A DNA stretch of 57,910 nucleotides from Lachnospiraceae bacterium (GCA_910574805.1 CAJTCV010000001.1:375054-432963); one strand, 5' to 3'. Counted from the first letter of the stretch, positions 32,845 to 42,104 are shown. Notes: a model not told the origin generated them from the sequence alone. Made by a program: numbers and translations.

Positions 32845-35475
32845 ATGCTGAAGTTTTGTTATGAGAAAAAGGGCGCGATCTCTGTCTTTTTGACGATCAT
32901 TCTGCTGCCGGTCCTGCTGCTGGGCGGTCTGACCACGGACGCGGCCAGGATCTACGGAGCGAAGGTGGTCATATCGGATGCCGGAGAGATGGCCATGAAC
33001 GCCGGGCTTGCCCAGTATGAAAACAGGCTGCATGATGAGTACGGCCTGCTTGTCATGGCCAAAGATCCGGAGAGCATGGAGGCCGAGCTGGGTTCTTATT
33101 TTGAAAAATCCCTGAACGGGAAAGGGGTTCCGGGAGCGGAGGATTACGGGAAGGTTCTGGATCTGGTCAGCAGGCAGTTTGACGCCGTTAATCTGGAGGG
33201 CTCTCAGATCTATCAGTCGGAGGCGGAGCGGCAGCAGATTGTGGAATATATGAAATACCGTGCTCCCGTCTGCCTGACGGAGCTGATTCTTAAGAAGCTG
33301 GACATGCTGAAGGACACGAAGAAGGTCACGGAAGCCATGGAAGCCCAGATGGATTTCGGCGAGAAAATGGAAGACTGTCAGGACGCCATGGAGGACGCCA
33401 AACTTGCGCTGGACAGGCTGAACGATCTGATCAACGGATATCCGGATCAGAATCAGATTGAGGCGGAACTGCATGCGGCCGAAGAGGATTACACAATCCG
33501 GGTGGCCCGCTGTCTTCTGATGCTGTCAGCCATTTCCCATTATACGAAGGCGGATGAACGGGGAGACGCGGAAGCCAGCGCCAAAAGCTATATCGGGGCG
33601 GCGGCCGGAGTGGGCAGCGGACAGCCGGCGGACGATTCGGGCAGATTTGAGAGCTATCTAAACTGTATGTATTATCAGGCGGGAGAGGGAAAGGCCGGAG
33701 GTCTTGACAAGGTGCTGAAGGAGCATGCGGAGCAGGAACCGGATGAGGATTCTTCGGAGTATGCCGCATGGAAGGAACGGATGGAAGAACTGGACGAGCT
33801 GAGTGAGGATTACAGCAAGGCGAAAAAATCCGTGGAAGGCTATCCGAATGAGCTCCGGTCCATTGCCAGTTCCCTGATCACCACTCATACGGATACCCTG
33901 CACGATTACCGGGACCGGGCGATTGAGGGAAAGAAGCTGTCCGACGAGGCGTATAAAAAGCTGGAAAAGGTGCAGAAGGAGCTGAAGGAGGCCGGGGAGA
34001 AATGGCAGACCTGGTCGGATAAGACCGAAGCGGCCGGAGAAAAAGCAGGGGATATGAAAGAATCCGTAAAAGACTACGGCAAATTCTTTGCGGAGGGGAA
34101 TCCGGCCAACGATCAGAATAACCTGGGTCTTCTGATGGAGGCGGTGAAGTCAAATCAGATCTATTTTAACGAGATGAGAGACATTCTCAATGAAGAGCAG
34201 TTCTTCGGCCTGTCCATTGCTTCCAGAGACCGGGATACGCAGTACAAGACCGGCATGAGCCGGGCGGACGGCGTCATGGGGGCGGACGTGGATCAGTTCA
34301 GCCAGATCGAAGACCGGCGCCAGCAGGAATTTGTCCCCAATTACCGGCATACGACCATATCCACCTCCTGTCCCATGGAGCGGATCTACAATTATGACTT
34401 TTATGAAAGGCTGAGAGAATACTGCAATACGGCCAGCGAGGATGAGGGAAAGAAAAATGAAGTAAACGGGCAGTTGGATCAGAGTAAGGAGGCCGGAGAA
34501 GCTGCCGCCAGCGAGGAGGGCTATCCGGATTACAAATGGGAAATGAATGCTTCCATGCCCTCCGTGGCGCTGGGACTTGTGTCTGCGGAAGATGAGAGCG
34601 CCAAAGCTACGGGGCTGGATGGAAATGTAAACGATAAAAAGGGAAGAAAGAGTGCTCTCTCCAGCTTCAAGAGTTCTATACAGCAGGCGTCCTCCTTCTT
34701 AAACGCCCTTGACCGGCTTCTGGCGGACAATCTGGAGAATCTCTATATTGCGGAATATTCCATGCAGCTCTTTTCCTATTATACGGTGGACAAAGAGAAC
34801 GGAAGCGCGCGGAATGCGGAGGATATCATAGGGATCAGCGGTTACAAGCTGTCGGAGCACAAGCCGTATAAGGCGGAGGTGGAGTACATTCTGTGGGGAA
34901 ATACGTCTTCCGCCACGAATGTCCGGTGTACCGTTGCCACGATCTTTGCGATCCGAATGCTGTTTAATTCTCTATTCGCATTTACGAATCAGAAAATCGC
35001 AACGACTGCGAAGGCCACGGCAGCGGCGATTGCCGGGGCAGCGCCGTATTTGATTCCGGTGGTGCAGGTGATCGTTCAACTGGCCTATGCGGGGATCGAG
35101 ACGGCCAATGATATGTCGAAGATCAAGAACGGTTATGCCGTGACAATTATAAAATCAGATAAGAGCTGGGCGACGTTCCCGTTCAATGGAAATAATACAT
35201 TGGAATTCGGCATGGATTATTCCGAATATCTCCGTCTCTTTCTGAACATCAACATGCTGGCGGGAAAGGGAGACGTTAAGCTCGCAAGGATCGCGGACTG
35301 TATTCAGGTCAATACAGATTTTGACATCCTGAAAGGCTATACCATGCTGGCGGTGGAGGCAAAGGTGGCGGTGAAGACAACTTTTATGAAAAAGGTGTCT
35401 GATCTGACCTCCGGCGGCTGGAATCAGCCGGGGAACTCCTATGATGTCACTTATCAGAGTATTCTGGGATATTGA
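32845..35475 (+). CDS. DUF5702-like TadG-type pseudopilin
   Basis: An 876-residue protein with a short leader ending EKKG and the hydrophobic stretch AISVFLTIILLPVLLLGGLT, like the Firmicutes DUF5702 family found in Tad loci. Position +5 is Phe, so processing differs or does not occur. Next is TDAARIYGAKVVISDAGEMA, a conserved post-helix region, then a long section rich in charged residues and predicted coiled coil (about 160-420, with many Glu, Lys and Ala). A second hydrophobic area occurs near residues 700-760 (TAAAIAGAAPYLIPVVQVIVQ). It probably forms a large minor pilin or tip component; the role is inferred from position. Confidence 0.82.
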   Translation: MLKFCYEKKGAISVFLTIILLPVLLLGGLTTDAARIYGAKVVISDAGEMAMNAGLAQYENRLHDEYGLLVMAKDPESMEAELGSYFEKSLNGKGVPGAEDYGKVLDLVSRQFDAVNLEGSQIYQSEAERQQIVEYMKYRAPVCLTELILKKLDMLKDTKKVTEAMEAQMDFGEKMEDCQDAMEDAKLALDRLNDLINGYPDQNQIEAELHAAEEDYTIRVARCLLMLSAISHYTKADERGDAEASAKSYIGAAAGVGSGQPADDSGRFESYLNCMYYQAGEGKAGGLDKVLKEHAEQEPDEDSSEYAAWKERMEELDELSEDYSKAKKSVEGYPNELRSIASSLITTHTDTLHDYRDRAIEGKKLSDEAYKKLEKVQKELKEAGEKWQTWSDKTEAAGEKAGDMKESVKDYGKFFAEGNPANDQNNLGLLMEAVKSNQIYFNEMRDILNEEQFFGLSIASRDRDTQYKTGMSRADGVMGADVDQFSQIEDRRQQEFVPNYRHTTISTSCPMERIYNYDFYERLREYCNTASEDEGKKNEVNGQLDQSKEAGEAAASEEGYPDYKWEMNASMPSVALGLVSAEDESAKATGLDGNVNDKKGRKSALSSFKSSIQQASSFLNALDRLLADNLENLYIAEYSMQLFSYYTVDKENGSARNAEDIIGISGYKLSEHKPYKAEVEYILWGNTSSATNVRCTVATIFAIRMLFNSLFAFTNQKIATTAKATAAAIAGAAPYLIPVVQVIVQLAYAGIETANDMSKIKNGYAVTIIKSDKSWATFPFNGNNTLEFGMDYSEYLRLFLNINMLAGKGDVKLARIADCIQVNTDFDILKGYTMLAVEAKVAVKTTFMKKVSDLTSGGWNQPGNSYDVTYQSILGY

Positions 35476-35520
35476 GATAGAAGAACATATGTTCACAAAA
35501 AACAGCAAGGAGCGGAGGCA

Positions 35521-36261
35521 ATGAAGATAAAATCCAAAACAGGACAGGAGAGAGGTTCTCTGACTGTGGAGGCGATCCTCTTTCTGATCCCGTTTATGTG
35601 CGCGTTCCTGACACTGGTCAATATGGCGAGGTTTGTGCAGGCAGAGGTGGTGATCCATCATGCGATCACCCAGACGGCGAAACAGATCTCCACCTACAGT
35701 TATGTGATGACGAAGACCGGTATCACTGCCATGATGCAGGACACTAACGCCAAGAGCAACAAATTTAAAACGAATACGAAAAAGACCGTGGATTCCGTGA
35801 CGGATTTTTTCAATTCCGTAGGTGGCCTGGGAAGCGGCGAAGACGTCAGTACCGGTATTCAGGATGTGATCAACAAGGGAGATACTGCCGTCGATGCGGT
35901 GAGTACGTATCTGAGCGACCCGAAGGCGATCATGTACGGGGCGCTGGCGGCGGCAAAGAGCGGGGTTCGGGGAATGGCCATGACACAGGTGGCAGGCAGC
36001 CTTGCCAGAAGCAGCATCCGGCAGTCTCTCGCGGAGCTGTCAGATGATCCGGACCAGTATCTTCGGACCATCGGTGTGGTGGATGGTCTGGCGGGGCTGG
36101 ATTTCTCCGGCTCCAAATGGATGACCAATGACAGCAGCGCCGCAGGCGGAAGAGGAAACGTGGAGATCGTCGTGACATATAAACTGAAGAATCTGCTGTT
36201 CCCGGATTTTGACTTTGGGGAACGGGAGTTCTGTCAGTGCGTGTCCACGCTGACCTGGTGA
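35521..36261 (+). CDS. TadE-like minor pseudopilin, second
   Basis: A 246-residue prepilin-like protein. The leader ends in QERG and the mature N-terminus is SLTVEAILFLIPFMCAFLTL, with Glu at +5 and a standard hydrophobic helix. The extracellular part is rich in Thr, Lys and Ser and includes predicted helices. AGCAAGGAGCGG lies before the ATG. The gene is followed at once by the second prepilin peptidase. Having two TadE-type pseudopilins plus a DUF5702-like protein matches the usual three-pseudopilin set of Firmicutes Tad systems. Confidence 0.85.
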   Translation: MKIKSKTGQERGSLTVEAILFLIPFMCAFLTLVNMARFVQAEVVIHHAITQTAKQISTYSYVMTKTGITAMMQDTNAKSNKFKTNTKKTVDSVTDFFNSVGGLGSGEDVSTGIQDVINKGDTAVDAVSTYLSDPKAIMYGALAAAKSGVRGMAMTQVAGSLARSSIRQSLAELSDDPDQYLRTIGVVDGLAGLDFSGSKWMTNDSSAAGGRGNVEIVVTYKLKNLLFPDFDFGEREFCQCVSTLTW

Positions 36262-36272
36262 TGGGAGAGAAG

Positions 36273-36851
36273 ATGCAGAAAATCATAACATGGTTTCAGG
36301 AGCAGTGGGCACGGAAGGCATTTCGGGTGCTGCTGATTATTTTCCTGGTCCTTACTCCGGTGATGGGAGCTGAATTTTATCTGTTCCGGTATGGATGGCT
36401 GAAAAGCATTCGTTATCTGATCCTGTTCTGGTCTCTGGGGCTGATCGCCTGGGTGGATCTAAGGAGCAGGCGGATCTCCAATCGGGCGCTGCTGGTTCTG
36501 CTGGCGGTCCGGACGGTTCTTCTGGTGCTGGAATGTCTGGTTTATCCGGAATACTGGATGAGCATCGGAATCAGCGCGGTGGCAGGTATGATTTTAAGCG
36601 GCGGTATGTTTCTGATCTGCTATGGAATCACCAGAGGAGGCATCGGCGCAGGGGATGTGAAGCTTCTGGCAGTGCTTGGATACTGGATGGGAGGCGGAGC
36701 CATCTTTACGGTGATCTTCCTGACCGTTCTGTCGGCGGCCCTTGGCGGCGGCATGGGCCTGCTGTTCCGGAAAGTCAGCTTAAAGCAGGAAATGCCGTTC
36801 GCTCCTTTTGTACTGGCGGGAACTATATTGACGATGATGTTGGGAGTATAG
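36273..36851 (+). CDS. Type IV prepilin peptidase (A24 family), second copy
   Basis: A 192-residue membrane aspartyl protease with both catalytic Asp residues, in AWVDLRSRRISN and GGIGAGDVKLLAVLGYWMGG. It is longer at the N-terminus than the first copy (5644-6108) by about 40 residues that include an extra helix. The ATG at 36273 has GGGAGAG five bases upstream; an ATG at 36261 overlapping the previous stop as ATGA is the alternative. It most likely processes the pilin and the TadE-like proteins encoded just before it. Confidence 0.88.
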   Translation: MQKIITWFQEQWARKAFRVLLIIFLVLTPVMGAEFYLFRYGWLKSIRYLILFWSLGLIAWVDLRSRRISNRALLVLLAVRTVLLVLECLVYPEYWMSIGISAVAGMILSGGMFLICYGITRGGIGAGDVKLLAVLGYWMGGGAIFTVIFLTVLSAALGGGMGLLFRKVSLKQEMPFAPFVLAGTILTMMLGV

Positions 36852-36862
36852 AGGTTGGATTA

Positions 36863-38152
36863 ATGAAGATAAAGTTGATTTTGGTATTTTGCGTTCTGCT
36901 GGGGCTCTCCTGGTTTACGGCGATCTCGGAAGCAGTCAATAATCCGAAAAAGGTGCAGGAGCATCTGACCAGAGCTGCAGAACTGGAAGCTCAGGGGGTC
37001 TATGTGGATGCAGTGACAGAGTATGAACAGGCGCTGACTTATGTGCCCGGAGACACGGCGATCTCCCTGAAAATGGCGGAGGCGCAGCTTCAGACCGGAA
37101 ACAGCAAGAAGTTCGTCAACATCTGCAAAGACGCGGCGGAACAGAATCAGAAGGACGCGGCTGCCATGGACCGTCTGATGAATTACTATGTGGAGAGAAA
37201 TGACGAGGCGTCGGCGGTCCGTTATTTAAGCGAATTTACGGAGGAATATCCGAAAAATGAGAATGCCCTGAGCTGGCTGGTACGGCTGAAGGGAAGCTAT
37301 GAGGAGCTCTTTTTCAACTATGAAGAACCGGGGCCTGTGGTCCATAACAGCATGGTCGTCAGCCGGGAAGGAAAATACGGTCTGGCGGACGGTCTTGGCG
37401 GAGAGCTTCTGGAACCGGAATACGAAGAAGTACATCCGTATTCTCAGGATGATATGGCGCTGATCCGGAAGGACGGAGCTTATATTTACATAGACCGGGA
37501 TGCCCAGACCAGGCTGGTTCCGGACGCCTCCTATGAGAATCTGGGGATGATGTCCTCCGGCCGGACTGTGGCGTCCGTGAACGGAAAATACGGTCTGCTG
37601 GACGAGAGCCTTCAGCCCCTGACGGAATTTGCATGGGATGATCTGACGCAGATCTCGGATTCCGTGGGCGCCTGCGCGCAGAATGGAAAATGGGCGCTGA
37701 TCGGTAAAAACGGCAAAGAAAAGACGGAATATGTATATGAGGACGTGATCCGGGATGCGTTCGGCTACTGCGCCGGACAGAAACGGATCTTCGTGAAAGA
37801 GAACGGGAGCTATCATCTGGTGGACAAAAAAGGCTCGCCGGTGGGTGATCTGACCTTTGAGGATGCGCAGATCTTCCCGGAAGAAGGGTATGCGGCGGTA
37901 TGCATGGGCGGAAAATGGGGATTTGCGGATGCAAAAGGAAGGCTGGTCATTGAATGTCAGTATGAGGATGCCTGCTCTTTCAGCAACGGATTTGCGGCCG
38001 TATGCGTGGGCGGAAAATGGGGCTATATCGATGAGAACGGCAATCAGATTGTAGAGCCAAAATTTGAAGAGGTGACTCCGATCTCCGAGATCGGGACTGC
38101 GTCGGTGAAGCAGGGAGAGTGGATGCTGATCCAGCTGGAGCTCTTCCGGTGA
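36863..38152 (+). CDS. TPR and WG-repeat membrane-anchored protein
   Basis: A 429-residue protein with an N-terminal membrane anchor (LILVFCVLLGLSWFTAI), TPR-like helices at about 30-140 (LTRAAELEAQGVYVDAVTEY, then YEQALTYVPGDTAISLKMAE), and a C-terminal array of WG (KWG) repeats at about 155-425. Repeat cores include GKYGLADG, GKYGLLDES, GKWALIGKNG, GKWGFADAKG and GKWGYIDENG. WG repeats form beta-rich surfaces used for protein contacts. The domain is probably outside the membrane. The gene follows the peptidase by 11 bases and precedes tadZ, so it is likely a structural accessory of the pilus machine. Confidence 0.85.
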   Translation: MKIKLILVFCVLLGLSWFTAISEAVNNPKKVQEHLTRAAELEAQGVYVDAVTEYEQALTYVPGDTAISLKMAEAQLQTGNSKKFVNICKDAAEQNQKDAAAMDRLMNYYVERNDEASAVRYLSEFTEEYPKNENALSWLVRLKGSYEELFFNYEEPGPVVHNSMVVSREGKYGLADGLGGELLEPEYEEVHPYSQDDMALIRKDGAYIYIDRDAQTRLVPDASYENLGMMSSGRTVASVNGKYGLLDESLQPLTEFAWDDLTQISDSVGACAQNGKWALIGKNGKEKTEYVYEDVIRDAFGYCAGQKRIFVKENGSYHLVDKKGSPVGDLTFEDAQIFPEEGYAAVCMGGKWGFADAKGRLVIECQYEDACSFSNGFAAVCVGGKWGYIDENGNQIVEPKFEEVTPISEIGTASVKQGEWMLIQLELFR

Positions 38153-38173
38153 CCGGGAAGAAAGGGTGTTGAT

Positions 38174-39238
38174 ATGAAGATTAAACTGGCCATACTGGAG
38201 CAGGATGAAAGCTATCTGGAGCGGATCATCTCTGTATTCAGCACGAAATATGCAGATAAATTTGAGATTTATTCTTTTACAGAGCAGGAGGCGGCGACGG
38301 CCGTGCTGGACCGTGCGAAGATCGACGTCTTCATCGCCGGCGACGGGTTTGAGATCGATGCGTCCACACTGCCCGCCAGATGCGGGTTTGCGTATTTTGT
38401 GGATTCGGCGGATGTGGATATGGTTCACGATCAGAAGTCGATCTGCAAATTCCAGAAAGCAGAGCTTATCTACAAGCAGATCCTGAGTATTTATTCGGAA
38501 AAGGCGGGGAGCCTCTTTGGAGTGAGAGCAGAAGACGGGGGAAATGCCCGGGTATTTCTGTTCGACTCCGTCAGCGGGGGCGCAGGCGCGTCTTCCATGG
38601 CGGCGGCGTGTGCACTTCATTTTGCGGCGCGTCAGAAAAGGGTTCTGTATCTGAATCTGGAAAAATTCGGCTCTTCGGACGTGTTCTTTTCCGCGGAAGG
38701 GCAGTTCGATATCAGCGATGTGATCTATGCCCTGAAGAGCCGGAAGGCCAATCTCTCCCTGAAGCTGGAGAGCTGTGTGAAGCAGGACCCAAGAGGCGTC
38801 TTCTTTTATGCGCAGTCAAAGCTTGCTCTGGATATGCTGGAGCTGAAGCCGGAGGAGATGATCCGTCTGATTTCGGAACTGAAGACATCGGGAGCGTATG
38901 ACTATGTGATCGTCGATGCGGATTTCGGGATGGACAGGGAGTTCCTTCCGGTCTATCGCCAGATCCCGGTGATTCTGTGGGTGGGCGACGGTTCTGAACC
39001 GTCCAATGCCAAGATTGCCAGAGCATACATGGCGCTCCTGACGCTGGAGCGGAATGCAGATATGCCGCTTTTTAACCGGGTCGCTCTGATTTACAATAAA
39101 TTCAGCAATAAGACCGGAAAGATCATCGATGAGATCGGGCTGAAAAATATCGGCGGAGCGCCCAGGTATGAGCATGCGGGCACCGGCCAGATTCTCGCAC
39201 AGCTGGCCGGAATGGATCTCTTTGATAAGATTGATTAA
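38174..39238 (+). CDS. tadZ: TadZ/CpaE-like localisation ATPase
   Basis: A 354-residue protein with an N-terminal receiver-like domain (KLAILEQDESYLERIISVF; DVFIAGDGF) and a MinD/ParA-type domain from about residue 125. The P-loop reads FDSVSGGAGASSMAAACA: the glycines remain, but the Lys of a normal GKT/S is Ala, as in other atypical TadZ proteins. Further motifs are VLYLNLEKFGSSDVFF and YDYVIVDADFGMDREFLPV. TadZ marks the cell site where the pilus machine assembles. Loss of the P-loop Lys suggests ATP binding without normal hydrolysis. Confidence 0.87.
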   Translation: MKIKLAILEQDESYLERIISVFSTKYADKFEIYSFTEQEAATAVLDRAKIDVFIAGDGFEIDASTLPARCGFAYFVDSADVDMVHDQKSICKFQKAELIYKQILSIYSEKAGSLFGVRAEDGGNARVFLFDSVSGGAGASSMAAACALHFAARQKRVLYLNLEKFGSSDVFFSAEGQFDISDVIYALKSRKANLSLKLESCVKQDPRGVFFYAQSKLALDMLELKPEEMIRLISELKTSGAYDYVIVDADFGMDREFLPVYRQIPVILWVGDGSEPSNAKIARAYMALLTLERNADMPLFNRVALIYNKFSNKTGKIIDEIGLKNIGGAPRYEHAGTGQILAQLAGMDLFDKID

Positions 39239-39262
39239 AAAATAAAGGGAGGATGCGTTTCT

Positions 39263-40936
39263 ATGGGTAGTTTTTCTTATGAAAATCAGGGGGCCAGTAC
39301 GTATCTTGTATATACGCTGGCGGATGGGGAAGCGGTGGATTCCATGAGCCTTGGGATGATCACCAACAATACGATTCCTGGTCTTGCCGGTACAATGTTC
39401 ATGCAGATGAATGCAGTCAGATATATAAAATACAACATATCTTCCAGAATACCGGTCAGCCAGTTTTTCTCCGGACCGGTGAACAGGAGAAGGCTGCTGG
39501 GAGTATTTGACGGGATCGTCAGCGGGCTGCTGGCGGCAGAGGAATATATGATCGATACAGATACGGTTCTGATGGATCTGAATTATATCTATGCGGATGT
39601 GTCCGCCTGCGACGCGGTGCTGATCTGCCTGCCCGCCGCAGGATTCGGGCGGGAAAAGACAGATCTTTGCCTGTTTTTTAAAGAGATCATGTTCCGGACG
39701 CAGTTTGATCAGACAGAAAACTGTGATCATGTGACGAAGATCATCAATTACCTGAACAGTGCATATATCTTTTCCCTGACGGATTTTAAAGAACTCATCC
39801 GGGGGCTTCGGGAAGGAGGGGTCGGGGTTCCGTCGGGATATGCGGGAGGCGGCTTAAATACAAACGGTGCCTCTGGATCTGTAAAGAACAGTTCCGGCGG
39901 AAGTGTTTCGTCAGAACACAGGGGAGGGATTCCGGGAGGAAGTCCTGATGGGACCGGTTCCATTGGGGCGGGACCGGTCTCTGGATATGCCGGAGGCATC
40001 CCCGGTGGAGGTATTTCGTCCGGATATGCCGGAGGCGTCCCCAGTGGAGGCATTCCGTCCGGATATCCCCAAGCCGGCCCTGCCGCATCGGGTCCGTCCG
40101 GATATCCGGACCCGATTCCGCCGATCCCCGGTCAGGGGTCCGGAATGGGAACGGGGCTTGAGACTCCGCCTGTCCCACAGCCGGAGACCGGAGCAGAGAC
40201 GGGCGGGAAAGAAAAGGGAATGAGCCTCTTCTATCTGCTTCGTCATTATGATAAAGAGAACGCAGGTATTTATAAGGCGCAGAAGGAAGAGAAGAAGCAG
40301 CAGAAAGCCGCCAGAGAGCCGAAGAAAAAAGAAAAGCCAGTAAAAGAGAAAAAAGGAAAAGCGAAAAAGGGCACGGGTTTTGCGATCCCCGGTCAGATGA
40401 CGCCACCGGTTCCGCCGGCACCCGGAGGGGTTCTGCCGGGCGCCGGAACGGTGCCGCCGCAGGGTCCGGTTCCGGGAATGCCAACGGCTTCGGCTCCGCC
40501 CTTCCCGCAGCCTGCGGGGGGAATGGGAACCCCGGGAGCAGATTTTGGCAACACCGTATTCATGGGAGGCGCTGAGGATGACGACGGCGGAGCGACAGTG
40601 ATCATGGGTGCCGGCATGGGTTCCGCAGGACCGCAGATCCAGCCCCATCTGATCCGCCGGAGAAACAACGAGCGGATTCCCATCAGCCAGAACCTCTTCC
40701 GGCTGGGCCGAAATCAGGATTTTAATGATTATGTGGTGCTGGGAAATGAGTTTGTGGGAAATACCCACTGTCATATTCTGGTCAGGGGAGAGGAATACTT
40801 TGTCGTGGATGACAATTCCAAAAATCACACGTTCGTCAATGGAGTCATGGTCATGCCCGGTACAGAAGTGAAACTTATGCACGGACAGACAGTGACGCTG
40901 GCAGACGAAGAATTTGAATTCCGGCTGTTTGGCTAG
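39263..40936 (+). CDS. DUF6382-like FHA-domain protein
   Basis: A 557-residue protein in three parts. Residues 1-185 match what I know of DUF6382, the N-terminal domain of FHA proteins in Firmicutes Tad loci. A long disordered region rich in Gly, Pro and Ser follows, including 13-residue GYAGG repeats, then a Lys-rich stretch (KKQQKAAREPKKKEKPVKEK). The last 90 residues are an FHA domain: FRLGRNQDFNDYVV, GNTHCHILVRGEEYFVVDDN, SKNHTFVNG. FHA domains bind phosphothreonine. Beside a PP2C phosphatase and a kinase, it is the likely reader of their signal; a DDDGGATVIMG motif before the FHA part contains a candidate phospho-Thr. Confidence 0.87.
   Translation: MGSFSYENQGASTYLVYTLADGEAVDSMSLGMITNNTIPGLAGTMFMQMNAVRYIKYNISSRIPVSQFFSGPVNRRRLLGVFDGIVSGLLAAEEYMIDTDTVLMDLNYIYADVSACDAVLICLPAAGFGREKTDLCLFFKEIMFRTQFDQTENCDHVTKIINYLNSAYIFSLTDFKELIRGLREGGVGVPSGYAGGGLNTNGASGSVKNSSGGSVSSEHRGGIPGGSPDGTGSIGAGPVSGYAGGIPGGGISSGYAGGVPSGGIPSGYPQAGPAASGPSGYPDPIPPIPGQGSGMGTGLETPPVPQPETGAETGGKEKGMSLFYLLRHYDKENAGIYKAQKEEKKQQKAAREPKKKEKPVKEKKGKAKKGTGFAIPGQMTPPVPPAPGGVLPGAGTVPPQGPVPGMPTASAPPFPQPAGGMGTPGADFGNTVFMGGAEDDDGGATVIMGAGMGSAGPQIQPHLIRRRNNERIPISQNLFRLGRNQDFNDYVVLGNEFVGNTHCHILVRGEEYFVVDDNSKNHTFVNGVMVMPGTEVKLMHGQTVTLADEEFEFRLFG
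39983..40060 (+). repeat. 39-base tandem repeat in the FHA-protein gene
   Basis: Two imperfect 39-base units (39983-40021, 40022-40060) encode GYAGGIPGGGISS and GYAGGVPSGGIPS; a decayed third unit follows. The repeat is in frame, so copy-number change would only alter linker length. Confidence 0.8.
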
Positions 40937-40946
40937 AGGGCTTCCC

Positions 40947-41714
40947 ATGGAATTTTACATATCAGCGACTACGGATATCGGGATCAGGCGGAAGATCAAC
41001 CAGGACAGTCTGTCCGTCCGCAGACTGGAGACGCGGACCGGGCAGATGGTGCTGGCGGTCTTGTGCGACGGCATGGGCGGCCTGAATTTCGGGGAACTGG
41101 CCAGTGCGTCCATTGTTTCGGCTTTTACAGAATGGATGTACCGGGATCTTTCTGCATTGTCCTGTTATCCGCTGGAAGATCATACGATCCGCAGGCAGTG
41201 GAGCGGTCTGATTGCAGCGGAGAACCGCAGGATCCGTGCCTGTGGGGAACGTTATCACTGTCTGACCGGTTCTACGGTGACTGCGCTGCTGCTGACGGAA
41301 CACAGGTATTATCTGCTGAACATCGGGGATTCCCGGGCATATGAGATCATGGGACAGGTCCGGCAGCTGACGGAGGACCATACTGTCGTGGCCAATGAGG
41401 TCCGTCTGGGAAATCTGACGAAGGAGCAGGCGGATCATTCCTCCATCCAGAATGTGCTGACCCGGTGCGTCGGCGTGCAGGAGGAGGTCTATCCGGATCT
41501 TTTCTTTGGAGAGGTGCAGAGAGATGCGGTCTATATGCTGTGCTCGGACGGCTTCCGGCACCGGATCACAGAAGATGAGATGCAGAAATATCTGCGTCGG
41601 CCTGCAGAAGGCTCTTTACAAATGAAGCGTCAGGAGGAATATCTCATTGAGCTTAATAAGCAGCGGGGAGAGACAGATAATATTTCTGTCATCACAATTC
41701 ACACAGAAGGATGA
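40947..41714 (+). CDS. PP2C-family Ser/Thr protein phosphatase, second copy
   Basis: A 255-residue phosphatase with the PPM motifs GIRRKINQDSLSV, VLCDGMGGLNFGELAS, GSTVTALLL, IGDSRAYEI, CSDGFRHRI and ETDNISVITI. It resembles the copy at 6105-6890 in motif layout and length. It starts 10 bases after the FHA gene stop. Together with that protein and the kinase downstream it completes a phosphorylation cycle: kinase, reader and eraser. The ribosome site (GAGGG) is modest, so translational coupling to the FHA gene is likely. Confidence 0.9.
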   Translation: MEFYISATTDIGIRRKINQDSLSVRRLETRTGQMVLAVLCDGMGGLNFGELASASIVSAFTEWMYRDLSALSCYPLEDHTIRRQWSGLIAAENRRIRACGERYHCLTGSTVTALLLTEHRYYLLNIGDSRAYEIMGQVRQLTEDHTVVANEVRLGNLTKEQADHSSIQNVLTRCVGVQEEVYPDLFFGEVQRDAVYMLCSDGFRHRITEDEMQKYLRRPAEGSLQMKRQEEYLIELNKQRGETDNISVITIHTEG

Positions 41715-41958
41715 ACTTTGGCTGCTTCTGGCAGGGGCGGGTGTGCTGCTGGCATTTCTGCTGCTTCTGCTGGTATGCCGGAAGAGGGGGAGAAAGTCCG
41801 AGGTCGGACCGGTGACCGGTGACACGGCGGACATGCCGGCATTTCAGGATATTTATCTGGAGCATTATGGTTTCCAGGTTCTGGAGGATATTACCTGTAT
41901 GGCCGCGGAGGGCCGGATCATGCAGGAGGAAGAAGGAGATACAGGATGGGATGGATAA
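41647..41958 (+). CDS. Small single-pass membrane protein
   Basis: An unrecognised protein of up to 103 residues. One helix (LWLLLAGAGVLLAFLLLLLV) is followed by a basic patch and an acidic tail ending EEEGDTGWDG. No ATG precedes the helix; the TTG at 41647 has GGAGG (41633-41637) 9 bases upstream but lies 68 bases inside the phosphatase gene. A CTG near 41725 is another possibility. The start is therefore uncertain. Its place between phosphatase and kinase parallels the small membrane gene at 8561-8875. Confidence 0.6.
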   Translation: MSLISSGERQIIFLSSQFTQKDELWLLLAGAGVLLAFLLLLLVCRKRGRKSEVGPVTGDTADMPAFQDIYLEHYGFQVLEDITCMAAEGRIMQEEEGDTGWDG

Positions 41959-42104
41959 GTGATGAACTGTTATTTTACGGAGGAATGGCGGTGGCCGGAT
42001 GTTCGCTGCTGGCGATGATCCTCTGCCTGTGCATGTCGCAGATCAGGAAAGTGCGTTTGAACGCCCGGCTGGATGCCGAGTACGGTGAGCGGAAGAAGAA
42101 ATAA
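41946..42104 (+). CDS. 52-residue membrane miniprotein
   Basis: A short frame beginning MGWISDELLFYGGMAVAG, with one helix (FYGGMAVAGCSLLAMILCLC) and a basic C-terminal tail ending ERKKK. AAGGAGAT at 41932-41939 is ideally spaced before the ATG, and the gene overlaps the preceding one by 13 bases, as other genes here do. The positive-inside rule puts the tail in the cytoplasm. The kinase gene starts 27 bases later. I do not recognise the family; the evidence that it is real is the ribosome site, the tight packing and the clean membrane topology. Confidence 0.65.
   Translation: MGWISDELLFYGGMAVAGCSLLAMILCLCMSQIRKVRLNARLDAEYGERKKK

Noticed and set aside
39983-40060. CRISPR-like array
   Set aside because: The units are directly adjacent with no spacers and encode an in-frame Gly/Ser/Pro peptide, so it is a coding tandem repeat.
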